A DNA stretch of 64,000 bases from Kribbella aluminosa (GCF_017876295.1 NZ_JAGINT010000002.1:806001-870000), one strand, 5' to 3'. Shown: positions 27,931 through 37,804, counted from the first letter of the stretch. Numbers and translations: made by a program. The notes: generated by a model not told the origin, from the sequence alone.

Positions 27931-27948
27931 GGCTTGCTCCCCAGATAG

Positions 27949-29594
27949 CTAGGCCGCGGATGCGGCGGATGAGTTATCAGTTGCCGAATTGCTGTCGGCG
28001 GGTGATCTGGCGCGCTGTTTGGCTTGCTCGTACTGCGTGCGCCATCGGATGCGGGTGGCGATGGCCTCCGCGAGGACTTCTTTGTGTGTCGGGATGCGAC
28101 GGGGACCGCGTTCTTCGCCCGGCCGGATGGGTTGCCAGATGAACCGAGGTGCTTCGGTGTCGTCGGTGTGAGTGGCTAGCTCGTTCTGGTCTTCCATCTC
28201 GACGCCGGCGGCCGCGAGGGTTTGGCGGATGACCTCGGCCCGGTCGGCGCGGTGCTTGGTCAGTGTCTTGCCGGTCCATTGGCGCGAGACGAGGACCCGG
28301 CGACCGCCGAGGCCGAGGTGTTCACGGTCGTGCGCCTTCGAGGGGCATTCGCCCGGTACGACGTGACCGTCTGCATCCTTGGGGGTCACGCCGTACCGGA
28401 GCCAGTTGGCGCACTCCGATGAGCAGGGCAGGACGCGGACGTGGGCGTGCAGCTTGTTCATGTGGGCGAGCTGGGCCGGGTGGAGTTCGTCCCGGTCGTC
28501 GCCGTACGTCTCGCCAATCGCCTTACCGAGGTACTTGGTCAGGCAGCCGACAGCCTTGCCGACCTTGGCATCAGAGTCAGCGATGATGCCTTGGTAGTCG
28601 ATCTGCGAGCCCAGCCGTACGACGTGCGCAGGCTGGGCAGCCGGATCGGCGTCAAGATCGTCCAAAGCCTGTTCCCAGTTAGGGAGCAGAGCGCCGGTCG
28701 ATGGGTCCACGAAAGCGTCGGCCATCTCGTCCCAGACAGGCATGTCCGGGTTTGAGGCGCAGCCGTAGACGGGCCTCCGATGGCTCGGCCATCACACTTG
28801 GTGATACGTCGCTTTGGCGACCTCGCGAACCGTGTCACGGGCGACGGTGCCACGGACAGCGGCGTGCAGATGCGGAGCCAAGCGCTTCTGTGGCTCGACT
28901 ACAGCGAAGTACTGCGCCTTGTACCCGGCGCGCCGTCGAAGGTTCTGCATGAGGCGGTCGACCAGCTTCGGGAAATGCAAGGCGTCAAGCGCGGCTCGGC
29001 GGTAGTTGTACGTGTCGGGGTCGACCGGTGTCGACAGCAACGGCGAGGTCCGGCCATGGACCACACCGCACTCACACGGCACTATGCCTTTGCCCTGCAC
29101 ATGGCGCGGTAGCCGATGCGTCGCGCCGTAAGAGCCAAGCGTGAGCGTGATGAACATCGATGGCCGGTAGGTCTTGCCGTTCGGAGCTGTGAACGTCGCC
29201 CCAACAGTGCGCTTGTCCATCTCGACCTTGGGTAGGTCGGCGGCGTCCTGACGTCGACGGGTCGACCTGACTCGGCGGGTGGACTCGGTGTCATCAGCCG
29301 CGGATTCGTCCTCGTCCTGTACGTCGTCCATATCCGCCGGCGGTTCGGGTTCGGTGTCGCGGTGCCAGCCCTCGCGGCACTGCTGCATGCGGAGACGACG
29401 GTTCGCCTCGGCGCAGGGAGGGCACTTGCTGACCAGCGTCGAACCGCACGACACCCCGACCACTCGGTCGGTGCCGGTCTGTGTGTCGAACACCCTGTTG
29501 AGCACCGGGCGTACGCAGACGCCGTTGGTCACGGCCAGGTCCGGACAACGTCCAGCGGGAACCGGTCGAGGGTGGTCTGTGCGGTGGGGTTCAT
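27949..29594 (-). pseudogene. repSA: RepSA-like replication initiator, nonsense codon and frameshift
   Basis: Three readable parts make one AICE replication initiator of about 548 residues. The start ATG 29594 (overlapping the WhiB stop) codes TTLDRFPLDVVRTW, then one base is missing near 29538. The next part has the Cys-rich segment KCPPCAEANRRLRMQQCREGWH, SMFITLTLGSYG and the HUH-like RLAPHLHAAVRGT. It ends at TGA 28792-28794, where relatives have YHQVWWP, so a Trp TGG has become TGA. The same frame then continues to 27949. Rolling-circle replication from this gene is probably lost. Confidence 0.85.
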
Positions 29595-29989
29595 GCCGTA
29601 GTCCTCCACAGTGCTGCCGGGCCGTCGAGGACTACGCTCAGAGCGCGGTCAACATCGGTGCCAAAGGCAATCTCTTCGCGAATCGCGTCACGCTCGTCTT
29701 CTGTCGTACGGCCCCATACGCCGTGTTCGTCGGCGACGATGGCAGCAGCCAGGCAGGACCGGACGACGGGGCAGAAGGCGCAGAGCTTCTTGGGGTCTGT
29801 CGTACGACGAACGCCACGCCTGGTCTCGTCTTCGGGGTAGAAGTCGTCGGTGTCGAGGTAGCCGGCGCAGTACGCCTTGTCCTGCCAACGAACGTCGATC
29901 CGCTGCACGAGCGACGCCCGCGATTTCCTGGACAGTCCCGGAACCAATGGGAGCACGAGCTGACCAGGGACCTGCCGTCGCGCCGTCAC
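29591..29989 (-). CDS. WhiB-family iron-sulfur regulator
   Basis: A 132-residue WhiB-like protein. The four cluster cysteines are in AYCAGYL, LCAFCPVVRSC, followed by the GVWGRTTEDER turn (the usual G-[VI]-W-G) and a basic end. WhiB proteins carry a 4Fe-4S cluster and bind sigma factor. AICEs often have one between rep and ftsK. It overlaps both neighbours by four bases and appears intact. Confidence 0.87.
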   Translation of the reverse strand: MTARRQVPGQLVLPLVPGLSRKSRASLVQRIDVRWQDKAYCAGYLDTDDFYPEDETRRGVRRTTDPKKLCAFCPVVRSCLAAAIVADEHGVWGRTTEDERDAIREEIAFGTDVDRALSVVLDGPAALWRTTA

Positions 29990-30597
29990 GCTGCTACTCC
30001 TTCCGGGGTCGAGATGCGTTCGGTAGCGCCGATGAGGTCCGGCGCGTAGGTGTTGGCGAGGTCGGCAATGTCTTCGTCGGTGATGTGGGAGAACCTGACT
30101 CGAATGGGCTCGGTCTCGCCGTCGACGGCGACATATCCGATGCCTGGCAGGGTTTCGGGGATCTTGTCGCAGCGTGCTCCACGTTCGCGGGCAGCTTCGG
30201 CGAGGACGAGGCGAACTTGCTCGGCCTCGGCCATCCGCAGCGCCAGCCGGGTCGGGAAGAGGTCGCGGAACGGAAGTACTTCCTTACGCGGGTCTTGCAG
30301 CGCTCCCACTACGGTGATGCCAACTGCGCGGCCCTGGGACAGCAGCAGCGAGAACGCCTTGGCAATCCGCTTCTTCATCGCCGGGTCCGTGACGTATGCC
30401 GTCAGCGAGGCCAGCTCATCCGCGATCAGGACAACGAACGGCTCATCCCGGCTCGGCTTGAGAAGGCGGGAGAAGCCGCGCAGCTTGCCCTGTCGCCGAC
30501 GCATGATCGACACCAGATCTTCAAGCAGGGTTGCGAATGCCTCCTCATACTCGGCGTCATCTACGAACTCGGCGACATGCGCGCCTACCTCGCCCAA
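29986..30597 (-). pseudogene. FtsK/SpoIIIE-type DNA translocase, C-terminal fragment
   Basis: Only about 203 C-terminal residues remain, containing the Walker B region (FVVLIADELASL) and the conserved ALQDPRKEVLPFRDLFPTRLALRM segment of AICE TraB/FtsK translocases, which pump double-stranded DNA during conjugation. The N-terminus with Walker A is missing. The readable frame ends near 30640, where an unrelated GNAT pseudogene begins on the other strand. The apparent start TTG 30597 is probably an accident. A deletion removed at least half the gene. Confidence 0.85.
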
Positions 30598-30611
30598 GGG
30601 GATGCCGAAGC

Positions 30612-31123
30612 ATGATCATCGAACGCGCCGACGCCGACGACCTGGGCGTCATTCTGGCCCTACGCACCGAGGCCAGCGAATAGCTCGCCCAACGCGGCAT
30701 CGATCAATGGGCCGTCGCGTGGCCCAACCCTGAGGAGCAAAACCGTCGCATCCTCGCCAGCATCGAGGCCGGCGAACCTGGATGATCCGCGACGAGAACG
30801 AAGCCACCATGGCAACCGTTGCCCTAGACACCTTCTCGGACCCGCGCCTGTGGACTCCCGAGGAACAGGCCGACCCGGCGATGTACATGCACCGCCTCAT
30901 CGTCCGCCGCAAGCATGCCGGCCTAGGAAGCGAAATCATGGACTGGGCCTGTCACCGAGCCCACCGCCTCGGCCAACACTGGCTCCGGATCGACGTGTGG
31001 ACCGACAACACCGGGCTCCACGACTACTACCTCCGCAACGGCTTCAAGCACGTCCGCACGCTCGATCTCCACGACTACCCGTCGGGAGCGCTGTTCCAGC
31101 GCACAACTGATTCGCATGGCTGA
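30612..31123 (+). pseudogene. GNAT acetyltransferase, nonsense codon and frameshift
   Basis: From ATG 30612 the frame reads IIERADADDLGVILALRTEASE and then TAG (30681-30683), where relatives have Trp before LAQRGIDQW. After AGEP a base is missing near 30780, and the frame moves to WMIRDENEATMATVALD. The acetyl-CoA site (LIVRRKHAGLGSEIMDWAC) and LHDYYLRNGFKHVRT end are good GNAT sequence. AICEs often carry such GNAT genes. It is inactivated twice. Confidence 0.82.
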
Positions 31124-31199
31124 GCTACGCGTCCTCGTGTGACGCATTCGCTTGAATGAATCTCTAGAGCGACCTTCGCAAGACATGCGGCTAAGAGCG

Positions 31200-31228
31200 T
31201 TGGTGAATCCGGTCCGGCGTCCTATGGT
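31200..31228 (+). promoter_or_regulatory. Candidate promoter giving a leaderless mRNA
   Basis: TTGGTG (31200-31205), a 17-bp spacer and TATGGT (31223-31228) lie just 7 bp before ATG 31236. The expected transcription start would fall at or one base before the ATG, a leaderless arrangement common in actinobacteria. It also supports this start over upstream in-frame codons. Confidence 0.5.
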
Positions 31229-31235
31229 TACGCAC

Positions 31236-33461
31236 ATGCCATCGCCCCGCCTTACTCTCGCGCTTGAGCAGCTCACTGCAGGTGACTGGCAGGTATTCGA
31301 GAGATTCGCAGCAGAATACCTCTCAGTTGAGTTCCCGAGCCTGCGAACCATGGCGACGATGAGTGGCGATCGTGGGCGCGACGGCGAGTTGTACATACCC
31401 GATGAGGAACCCGAGGTTGCTGTTCAGTACTCGGTCACGCAAGACTGGACGGCCAAGATTCGGGCGACAGTCAGGCGGATCTCTGAAACGATGCCCGGTG
31501 TGCGACGCCTGGTGTATGCAACCAATCAGGATATTGGCGCAAAGGCTGATGACCTGCGCACCGAGCTCCGAATCGGACACGGCATTCATCTCGACATTAA
31601 TGATCGCTCCTGGTTCACCGAGCGAGAGTTGTCGCATCCACAAAGACAGGCTGCGGCGGAGGAATTATCGCAGAAGTTCGTTGATCCTCTGCTTAGTCGG
31701 AGAGGGATCGAGGCGGTCGTCGCTCCAAGTCTCGAGCGGCACGACGCTAAGCTTGCGCTGCTGCATTTGACGTTAGATAACGAAGACAAGGCAACCGGTA
31801 AGGGGCTGACAAAGAGCTGCTTTGAGTCACTAGTACTTGCGCAGTTGCACGACACCGATACCGACAATCGCCTTAAGGCTTCAGAAATCGAAGATGCTGT
31901 GGTCGGTCTTCTTGGTGCTGGCAATCCAACCCAAGTGCGCGCGCTCGTGCGTAGTGCTCTCAATCGACTGTCTGCAAAGCAAGGCCCTGTTAATCATCAT
32001 CGTTCCACAGATGATTATTGCTTGTCGCATGCTGAGAACCTGCAACTTCGGCAGAATGTGTCTCAGTTCATCCTCGATGAACAGAGCCTTGAAGGTGAAA
32101 TTCAAGCCGCCATCTCTGAAGCCATTCCGGACATCGAGGTCGGCGGTCAGTATGCGCTGCAGGCAGCTAAGGACCTCCGGTATGCGATCGAGAATGTACT
32201 CGTGCGGCGGGGTGAGGGGTTCGCGAGTGCGGTTGCGACGGGTGAGGTTCAGCAGATTGAGGCCGACGAGATATTCTCAGCAGCCTCTGATGCGAAGGCC
32301 GACTCGCTCACGAGGTTGACGAAAGGGCAGACGGTTGAGATTGTTTGTCAGGTCCTCGATCAACCGTCGGAATCGACTCAGAGGCATCTCCGTCGGCTAG
32401 CAGACGCATACACCCTGTTTGCATTTCTCCGCGAGACGCCAGATGTACAGAAAGTCGTCGTAAAGATGTTCTCGGATGGAGATCTCTGGTTAGACACCAC
32501 AGTGATCCTTCCGTTGTTGGCAGAGACTCTGCTGCTGGACCGTCAGGCGCGTCATTACACGGTGCTTCTGCGAGCCGCGCTAGATGCGGGTTTGAGGCTT
32601 TATGTAACCGATGGAGTTATTGAAGAAGTAGAGCGGCACATCAATAAATGCCTTAGCTTTTCCAGAATTGGCGCAGCTGACTGGAGATCGGCGTCAGTCC
32701 CATTCCTCTATTCGGTGTACGCATCGACCGGCCGCTCTAGGCTAGAGTTTGCCAGCTGGTTGAATGAGTTCCGTGGTCAAGTTCGGCCGATGGATGACGT
32801 CCGGGATCTTCTGAGAGAGGATTTCGGCATACGGCATCGAAATCTGACCGATCTTTCTGACGGTGCGCCGTTGGAGCTTCGGGCCGCAGTTCAAGAAATC
32901 TGGAACGAGGTTCACGAGAAGCGCCGGGCTAACGATCGCGAGGAGATCGATGCGACAACAAGGCAGCGTCTTGTCGCGCACGATGTTGAGAACTGTGTAG
33001 GCGTGATGCAGCTTCGACGTCAAGAGCCCGCCTCCCCTATGGGTTACAGGTCCTGGTGGGTCACGTTAGACCGAACTGCTTTCTCCCTGGCGAAAGAATT
33101 GACTTCACGTCTCGGCCCCGATGCACCCAGGTCGCCAGCCTTGAGCCCCGACTTCCTCACGGAATTTCTGCGGCTCGGCCCGCTCCGGAGTCAGATCGAG
33201 AAGGATATGCGAGACAGTCTTCCGTTGCTGACGGACATCTCTCGGAGCGAGCGTCTCCCGAAGGATCTCGTGGCGCTGGCGGATCGGGTGCGCGCCGAAT
33301 GCGCTGGCTGGCCGGAGAGACAGATTCGTCGTGAGGTTCGAGATGCTCTGGATACAGCCCGGCTTCAGATCGGATCGGAGGCCCGGGGAGGCCTCAAGAA
33401 GGTCGAGGAGAGGCTGATCCAGAGGATCAGTGCACAGCGAGAACCTAGCGACTCGCTGTAG
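31236..33461 (+). CDS. Putative defence protein: restriction-endonuclease-like plus PIN-like domains
   Basis: A 741-residue protein I do not recognise as a named family. Residues about 15-130 resemble an Mrr/PD-(D/E)XK fold: WQVFERFAAEYLS helix, GDRGRDGELY with the acidic residues, then VAVQYSV (Q-x-S where Q-x-K is usual). The middle (about 180-280) looks like a winged-helix segment. About 430-640 looks PIN-like: DLWLDTTVILPLL, VTDGVIEEVERHI, and later acidic AHDVEN and VTLDRTAF. The gene is clearly AT-richer than its surroundings, which implies a foreign origin, and it is unbroken inside a decaying element. Anti-phage function is inference. Confidence 0.65.
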   Translation: MPSPRLTLALEQLTAGDWQVFERFAAEYLSVEFPSLRTMATMSGDRGRDGELYIPDEEPEVAVQYSVTQDWTAKIRATVRRISETMPGVRRLVYATNQDIGAKADDLRTELRIGHGIHLDINDRSWFTERELSHPQRQAAAEELSQKFVDPLLSRRGIEAVVAPSLERHDAKLALLHLTLDNEDKATGKGLTKSCFESLVLAQLHDTDTDNRLKASEIEDAVVGLLGAGNPTQVRALVRSALNRLSAKQGPVNHHRSTDDYCLSHAENLQLRQNVSQFILDEQSLEGEIQAAISEAIPDIEVGGQYALQAAKDLRYAIENVLVRRGEGFASAVATGEVQQIEADEIFSAASDAKADSLTRLTKGQTVEIVCQVLDQPSESTQRHLRRLADAYTLFAFLRETPDVQKVVVKMFSDGDLWLDTTVILPLLAETLLLDRQARHYTVLLRAALDAGLRLYVTDGVIEEVERHINKCLSFSRIGAADWRSASVPFLYSVYASTGRSRLEFASWLNEFRGQVRPMDDVRDLLREDFGIRHRNLTDLSDGAPLELRAAVQEIWNEVHEKRRANDREEIDATTRQRLVAHDVENCVGVMQLRRQEPASPMGYRSWWVTLDRTAFSLAKELTSRLGPDAPRSPALSPDFLTEFLRLGPLRSQIEKDMRDSLPLLTDISRSERLPKDLVALADRVRAECAGWPERQIRREVRDALDTARLQIGSEARGGLKKVEERLIQRISAQREPSDSL

Positions 33462-33557
33462 GTCGACGTGGTGGTTGAAGCCGGTCCGCGGCACAACATG
33501 GAGGTGTTCCACTCAACGCCCGGCTGTGGCTCCGAAGCACGACCTAGACTCGTGGGC

Positions 33558-33878
33558 ATGTCTGGCTACTTGCAGGTCTCGACAGCAACAGCGACGCGTG
33601 ATGAGGCGGTCCAGCTCGCGGGCTCGGCGGTCAGCGCCGGCCTTGCGGCGGGAGCACAGGTTGTCGGTCCGGTCATTTCGGTCTTCTGGCACGAGGGCCG
33701 GTACGGAGAAGGCGAAGAGTGGCAGGTGCTGCTGAAGACGACGGAGCGCCGATACTCCGAGCTTGAGGCCTACTTACTGGACAACCATTCGTGGGGCAAT
33801 CCCGAGGTGAGCGCGGTGCCGATCACGGCGGGCTCTGCCGGATACCTGGAGTGGCTGGATCGGACGACGAAGGGCTAG
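33558..33878 (+). CDS. CutA-like divalent cation tolerance protein
   Basis: A 106-residue protein of the trimeric CutA1 fold: YLQVSTATATRDEAVQLAG, VFWHEGRYGEGEEWQVLLKT with the typical Trp and Lys-Thr, then LLDNHSWGNPEVSAVPI. CutA proteins are linked to metal tolerance, but their biochemical role is unsettled. ATG 33558 lies just 8 bp after a TAGACT-like -10, so a leaderless transcript is possible. It is convergent with the TPR regulator, sharing CTAG at the stops. Confidence 0.8.
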   Translation: MSGYLQVSTATATRDEAVQLAGSAVSAGLAAGAQVVGPVISVFWHEGRYGEGEEWQVLLKTTERRYSELEAYLLDNHSWGNPEVSAVPITAGSAGYLEWLDRTTKG

Positions 33879-34930
33879 CCGCGGGCGCGCTCGAGCACAG
33901 CCGCCACCTCGGGACCGCCGTAGCGGGACAACCGACTGAGGACACCGCGCAGGCGCTCGCCCGGACGAACAGAGCCGACGCCGGACGCGAGGTCGATTGC
34001 GTGCTCGGTGACGTATGCAGCCCGCTCAGGATCGTCGGCGTCCATGAGCGCGTGAGCAAGCCACGTACTGTAGAGCGCCTTGTCGCGGGAGTGCGTGTCG
34101 TCGTATCGCGAAAGGGCGTCGTCCAGCAGAGGGACCGCGCAGGCTGGTCGGCGAAGTTCCGTGTAGCAGCGGCCGGCCATGATGTCGATCTCCAGCGGAT
34201 CAACCCAGAACACCCAGTCCGGCTCGGGGAAGTGCGACGGCTCGCTAATTGCGTTTGCGGCCGCATCGAGCGCACGTGCCGTCGCGGATACCTGTCCACT
34301 CACGGCGTAGGTCCAGGCAAGGCGTTCGTGCAAGAGTGCGCGAACTCGGGGCGTCGCCTTGACGCCCGCGATGCGCGTCGACTCGGCGGCCGTCCGGGTA
34401 TCCGCCTTTTCGTAGGCCATGAACGCCAGGGAGTTGCCTTCCAGGCCGGGATCGCCAGACTCCTTGGCTGCCGACAGCGCCGCCTTGTAGTGCCGCCGTG
34501 ATTCGACGTACCGGCCCGCGTCGAATGCCGCCCAACCGGCCATCTGTGCCTGCTCGGCGAACACGCCGGTCAGCGCTCGGGCCGTCGTGCTGCTGTAGCT
34601 GGCGGTCTTGATCAGCTTCTCCGTTGCCGCCATCTCGCTCGTGTAGACCTCGTAGGTGTCCATGCCGCCGAGGTGGTATCGAGTCGTCGCAGGCGGGCTG
34701 TCCGCTGCCGGAGCTGACGAATCTGGGTGGCGCCGATCTGGCTGCCCATCCGTGCCCGAGCCAGGGGCGCGAGTGCTAGCGCCGTGGCCAGACCGGCGAA
34801 GGCTCGCCGATCTACCGCGTCGGAGCCGATGTCCGCACAAAGCAGGTCGTCGAACTGCTCATCAGACAGGTGAAGAGCCCGTGCCAGTTGAGGGCGAACC
34901 CACGCTTGTGGCTCGGTTCGGTACCAGTGG
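33875..34930 (-). pseudogene. TPR-containing XRE-type regulator, truncated and frameshifted
   Basis: The readable part from ATG 34663 gives 262 residues of TPR-like helices (FAEQAQMAGWAAFDAGRY, HYKAALSAAKESGDP, AWTYAVSGQVSATARALDAA). Upstream, in a different frame, lies typical linker sequence (PQAWVRPQLARALHLSDEQFDDLL, then DRRAFAGLATALALAPLA). The frames join at about 34672 with one missing base. The N-terminal HTH is absent, so the 5' end is also lost. Such XRE-TPR regulators are common in AICEs and in actinomycete development. It is divergent from the small ORF at 34951. Confidence 0.75.
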
Positions 34931-34950
34931 CAGAAGGGGCTGACACATCA

Positions 34951-35160
34951 ATGGTCGAGTCGACGGCAGGCAATGGCGTCGAATGGGCGGGGGACAGCGA
35001 TCAGCCCAGGAGGCAAAGTGAACTCGGATGGCCGGAACTCAGGAGCGCGCCGGCCGACCCGTGCGAAGGTCACAACCCAACAACCAAGCGCCTGTGTCGA
35101 TTGGGCTACCACCAGGGCTACCACCGCGACGACACCGGAGCGGAGTGGCTAGATGACTAG
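34951..35160 (+). CDS. Small AICE protein
   Basis: A 69-residue ORF divergent from the TPR regulator. The C-terminal part (CEGHNPTTKRLCRLGYHQGY, HRDDTGAEWLDD) with paired Cys and His residues resembles short actinomycete proteins with a possible zinc-binding knuckle. It overlaps the next ORF by 8 bases. Function unknown. Confidence 0.55.
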   Translation: MVESTAGNGVEWAGDSDQPRRQSELGWPELRSAPADPCEGHNPTTKRLCRLGYHQGYHRDDTGAEWLDD

Positions 35161-35395
35161 GCGAAGGAACACCCGGGACCGGCAGTTACGCCGGTGGGCC
35201 TCGCGGGTCGTCGCCCTGGATCGTCGCAACGGCGTTTACTTCAACGGCTACGACCCGCGCCACGTTGGCCAGCTCCTTCCCTGGTGCGTTGAGGCGTACC
35301 TGGCCCGCAGCCCGATCGCACCTCGCATGTCGACTCAGAACTACCGCCGATTGGAGTGGCGGCTCGCCCAGCCTCGGCACCGCAATACCCACTGA
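35153..35395 (+). CDS. Small basic AICE protein
   Basis: An 80-residue, Arg-rich protein (TRRRNTRDRQLRRWASRVVA, then NYRRLEWRLAQPRHRN). It overlaps the preceding small ORF by 8 bases, so the two are probably co-translated. No domain is recognised; the high basic charge would suit nucleic-acid binding. Confidence 0.5.
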   Translation: MTRRRNTRDRQLRRWASRVVALDRRNGVYFNGYDPRHVGQLLPWCVEAYLARSPIAPRMSTQNYRRLEWRLAQPRHRNTH

Positions 35396-35503
35396 GCGGC
35401 GGGGCTGGCGTGCTGACCCCTGCATCCGCGTCCGTCCCGCTCACCACCAAGCGACCCCGGCTGACCTCCTAACAGCCGGGGTCACTGTCTTATCAACAGG
35501 TTC

Positions 35504-36740
35504 ATGGGTATCGCCACGCCACGAGCTGAACACGCCATCACAGCTCTGTTCACAAAGTTGGCGCTCGCGCCGTCAGCCGCTAAAGATGAGTGTGTGACGC
35601 GGCTACCCATCCTCGAAAGCACGGTCAAGCAGCTCTACGGCACTGCCACAGTCTGCGCCCACCCGGACTGCGACGAACCGTTACTCAGATCAGTAGACGA
35701 TTTCGACGTGCCCGTCTTGAACTCCCGCATCGCGCATATCTGTGCGGCCTCAGCGTTAGGTCCTCGCTACAACGAAACCATGGACGACGAGGAGCGCAGA
35801 AGGTTCGACAATCTGCTGCTCCTATGCCTTCCCCACGCTGAGGAAGTGGATCTCAAAGCGCTCGCAGACCGCTACCCAGTTGAGACCCTTCGCGGATGGA
35901 AGGCCGTCCAACTTCAGGCGGCTCCAGCCACACCGCCCGAGCTGCCGGAAGGCATGCTCGAACGCGCGGTGCTCCTATCCATGGGAGACGTTCTGATGGA
36001 TTTCCGTGAAGCAACGATCGATCTCGGCGGCAAGGCGGCGACGGCACCCGGAGCGGGTGGCTCGGGTGGTGGGGCCATAGGACCGGGCGCTAGAGGAGGC
36101 GATGGAGGGCCCCGGCGGCGACCACCACACCTTCGCCGTGACTGGCTTGGAGGTTCTAGGGGAGGTTCCCATCGAGATCGGTCGGGGAGGTCGTTTCGGG
36201 GTCGACGGCCTGCCCGGCGAAGCCGCAGGGCACTCGCGCTTTGGCGCTGTCGTCGTACCCGGCGGTGGCCGTAAGAAGCACTCGCCTTTCCCCGAGGCTC
36301 TCAATGACATCGTCACCACTTCGGTCTCATCAGCTCTCTTCGCCAACTACGCCGAGATCAACAACGGTCTCAGCCACCTCATCGGCGCTGGCTGGACCTC
36401 GTATGACGTCGTCGAGCTTCCCGGCCCCTTCCGCAGCGCACTGTTGGTCTGGGTCGACGTGTCATGGGCCGGTATCGAGCCTGAAACCGAGATTCCTATC
36501 GAGGTGATCGCCGAGTTGATCACCCCCAGCAAGACGGCGACATTCAGTGAGACGGCCACCATGATCATCACTCCGACCGAACGCGACGGGTTCCACAGGG
36601 CGGCGTTCCCGTTCCCCGTAGCTGGCACCCTTCACGATGCCGGTCTGCACGTGCTCGATGTGTCGTGCAACACCGGGGCACGCCTTGGCCAGTACCTCAA
36701 CGTCGGCATCAAACCCTCACCCGAACAGCCGACTTCGTGA
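35504..36740 (+). pseudogene. HNH-like nuclease with Gly-rich hinge and C-terminal domain, frameshifted
   Basis: The first part has an HNH-type arrangement: VCAHPDCDEPLL, NSRIAHICAASALGPRYNE, RRFDNLLLLCLPHAEEVD (a Cys pair, His-Ile, then Asn and Cys-x-x-His). A Gly-rich hinge (TAPGAGGSGGGAIGPGARGG) follows. At about 36105 a G run shifts the frame, and the rest (GGDHHTFAVTGLEVLGEVP to the stop at 36740) is in another frame, ending in a beta-rich domain. One extra G explains it. The whole would be about 412 residues. In phage-defence settings, HNH effectors have this kind of layout, but the family is unknown to me. Confidence 0.68.
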
Positions 36741-36757
36741 CTCTGCCGGATTGACCT

Positions 36758-36830
36758 CTTATGGATCAAGGCGCGCCGCAAGCGGCGCGCAGCGCGGCCC
36801 GGGCTTACGACCTCCGGCCGACGCCCTCCA
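36758..36830. repeat. Repeat shared with 38974-39040
   Basis: CTTATGGATCAAGGCGCGCC followed by GC-rich inverted stretches (GCGCGCCGC/GCGGCGCGC), then CGACCTCCGGC. A similar segment starts at 38974. It lies in the gap 36741-37077, which has no convincing gene. Element-specific noncoding DNA is likely; its role is unknown. Confidence 0.55.
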
Positions 36831-37077
36831 CCGCGCGCACCGTCTGCGGGCATACCGATCCTCCAAGAGCCCTTCCGGTCAGCTGGCCACAAAGTCGATC
36901 GTTTCGGCGCAGGTCCGGCGGTTTGGCCCCGTCCCCCTGGTCGCTCGATTGTCCGGTCAGACCGCCGCGTATCAAGAGCGCCTACGGCGTCCCTGCGGGA
37001 TCGGGCACGCCCGACTCCTGACACACGACGTTCTGCCCTGGGTTGGCGGCTATCAGGGGGATGGGGCAGGTGTGGCG

Positions 37078-37704
37078 TTACGCGCTGAGGGACTGCCAGA
37101 GGGCGCCGTACGCAAGGGCCTCGCTCTTGAGGTAGTCATCCAGTCCGGCGCGGAGCTTGGGAGTCGGCTTCCACTCCTTGCCGCGGCGGGTTTCGAGGAT
37201 GACAGGGGTGCCCTTGACGTTCAGGTGCGGCATGGCGAACTGAAGCAGGCGCAACATCGCGTCGGCCTGGAACCGGGTCAGCTCCGGCACCTTGTAGTAC
37301 GCCTTGACGACATCGACATGACCGTCCTTCCGGATCAGAGCAAAGTCCGGGTTGATCTTGACGGTCACGTTCGGCTGAATCCACTCCCAGCGGTCGACGT
37401 CGAGGATCTTCGCCGTCTGAGCGCGCTGCACGTACTTCCCGACGTTGTCGCCGATCTCCTTGAAGTGGTCGACAGCGCGTGGCCGAGCGTTCATGACGGC
37501 ACGGTCGATCGGCGCCGTGCCGGTGCGGAACCGGATCGCCTCCTGGATCGCCAGGCTCATCGGACGATAGAAGTCCCGGCCGGGGTTGTAGTCCTCGCTG
37601 AACTGGGTCACCTGTGCCCGGACGAGAGAGATCCGCTTGTTTCCTCCGGGTGCGACGAGGTAGTCGCTGAAGGTGGCCATCGCGACCACCGGTGCGTTCG
37701 CCAT
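37078..37704 (-). CDS. Hypothetical protein with a nuclease-like core
   Basis: A 208-residue protein, intact. Residues about 110-150 (VTVKINPDFALIRKDG, then VDVVKAYYKVPELTR) resemble a PD-(D/E)XK pattern: Pro-Asp on one strand, then Lys within VVKAYYK; the usual acidic residue before the Lys is missing. A candidate TTGACA -35 lies upstream on the minus strand (around 37756). It is the last gene before the right att site, a position where cargo or regulatory genes are often found. No function assigned. Confidence 0.6.
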   Translation of the reverse strand: MANAPVVAMATFSDYLVAPGGNKRISLVRAQVTQFSEDYNPGRDFYRPMSLAIQEAIRFRTGTAPIDRAVMNARPRAVDHFKEIGDNVGKYVQRAQTAKILDVDRWEWIQPNVTVKINPDFALIRKDGHVDVVKAYYKVPELTRFQADAMLRLLQFAMPHLNVKGTPVILETRRGKEWKPTPKLRAGLDDYLKSEALAYGALWQSLSA

Positions 37705-37760
37705 GTGGCGAGCTCCGCTCTACTCAGACGGAGCCATCACGTGTCAAGGGGCACAAATGC

Positions 37761-37804
37761 GTGTCATGCACCCTCAGTGGAGCTATGGTTTAGGCGACTA
37801 AACC
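37761..37804 (+). promoter_or_regulatory. Promoter overlapped by an 18-bp perfect palindrome
   Basis: GTGTCA (37761-37766), 17-bp spacer, TATGGT (37784-37789). The palindrome GGTTTAG-GCGA-CTAAACC (37787-37804) overlaps the -10 end and start region, which is typical for a repressor operator. The downstream product would be the structured RNA region at 37805-37865. Confidence 0.45.
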
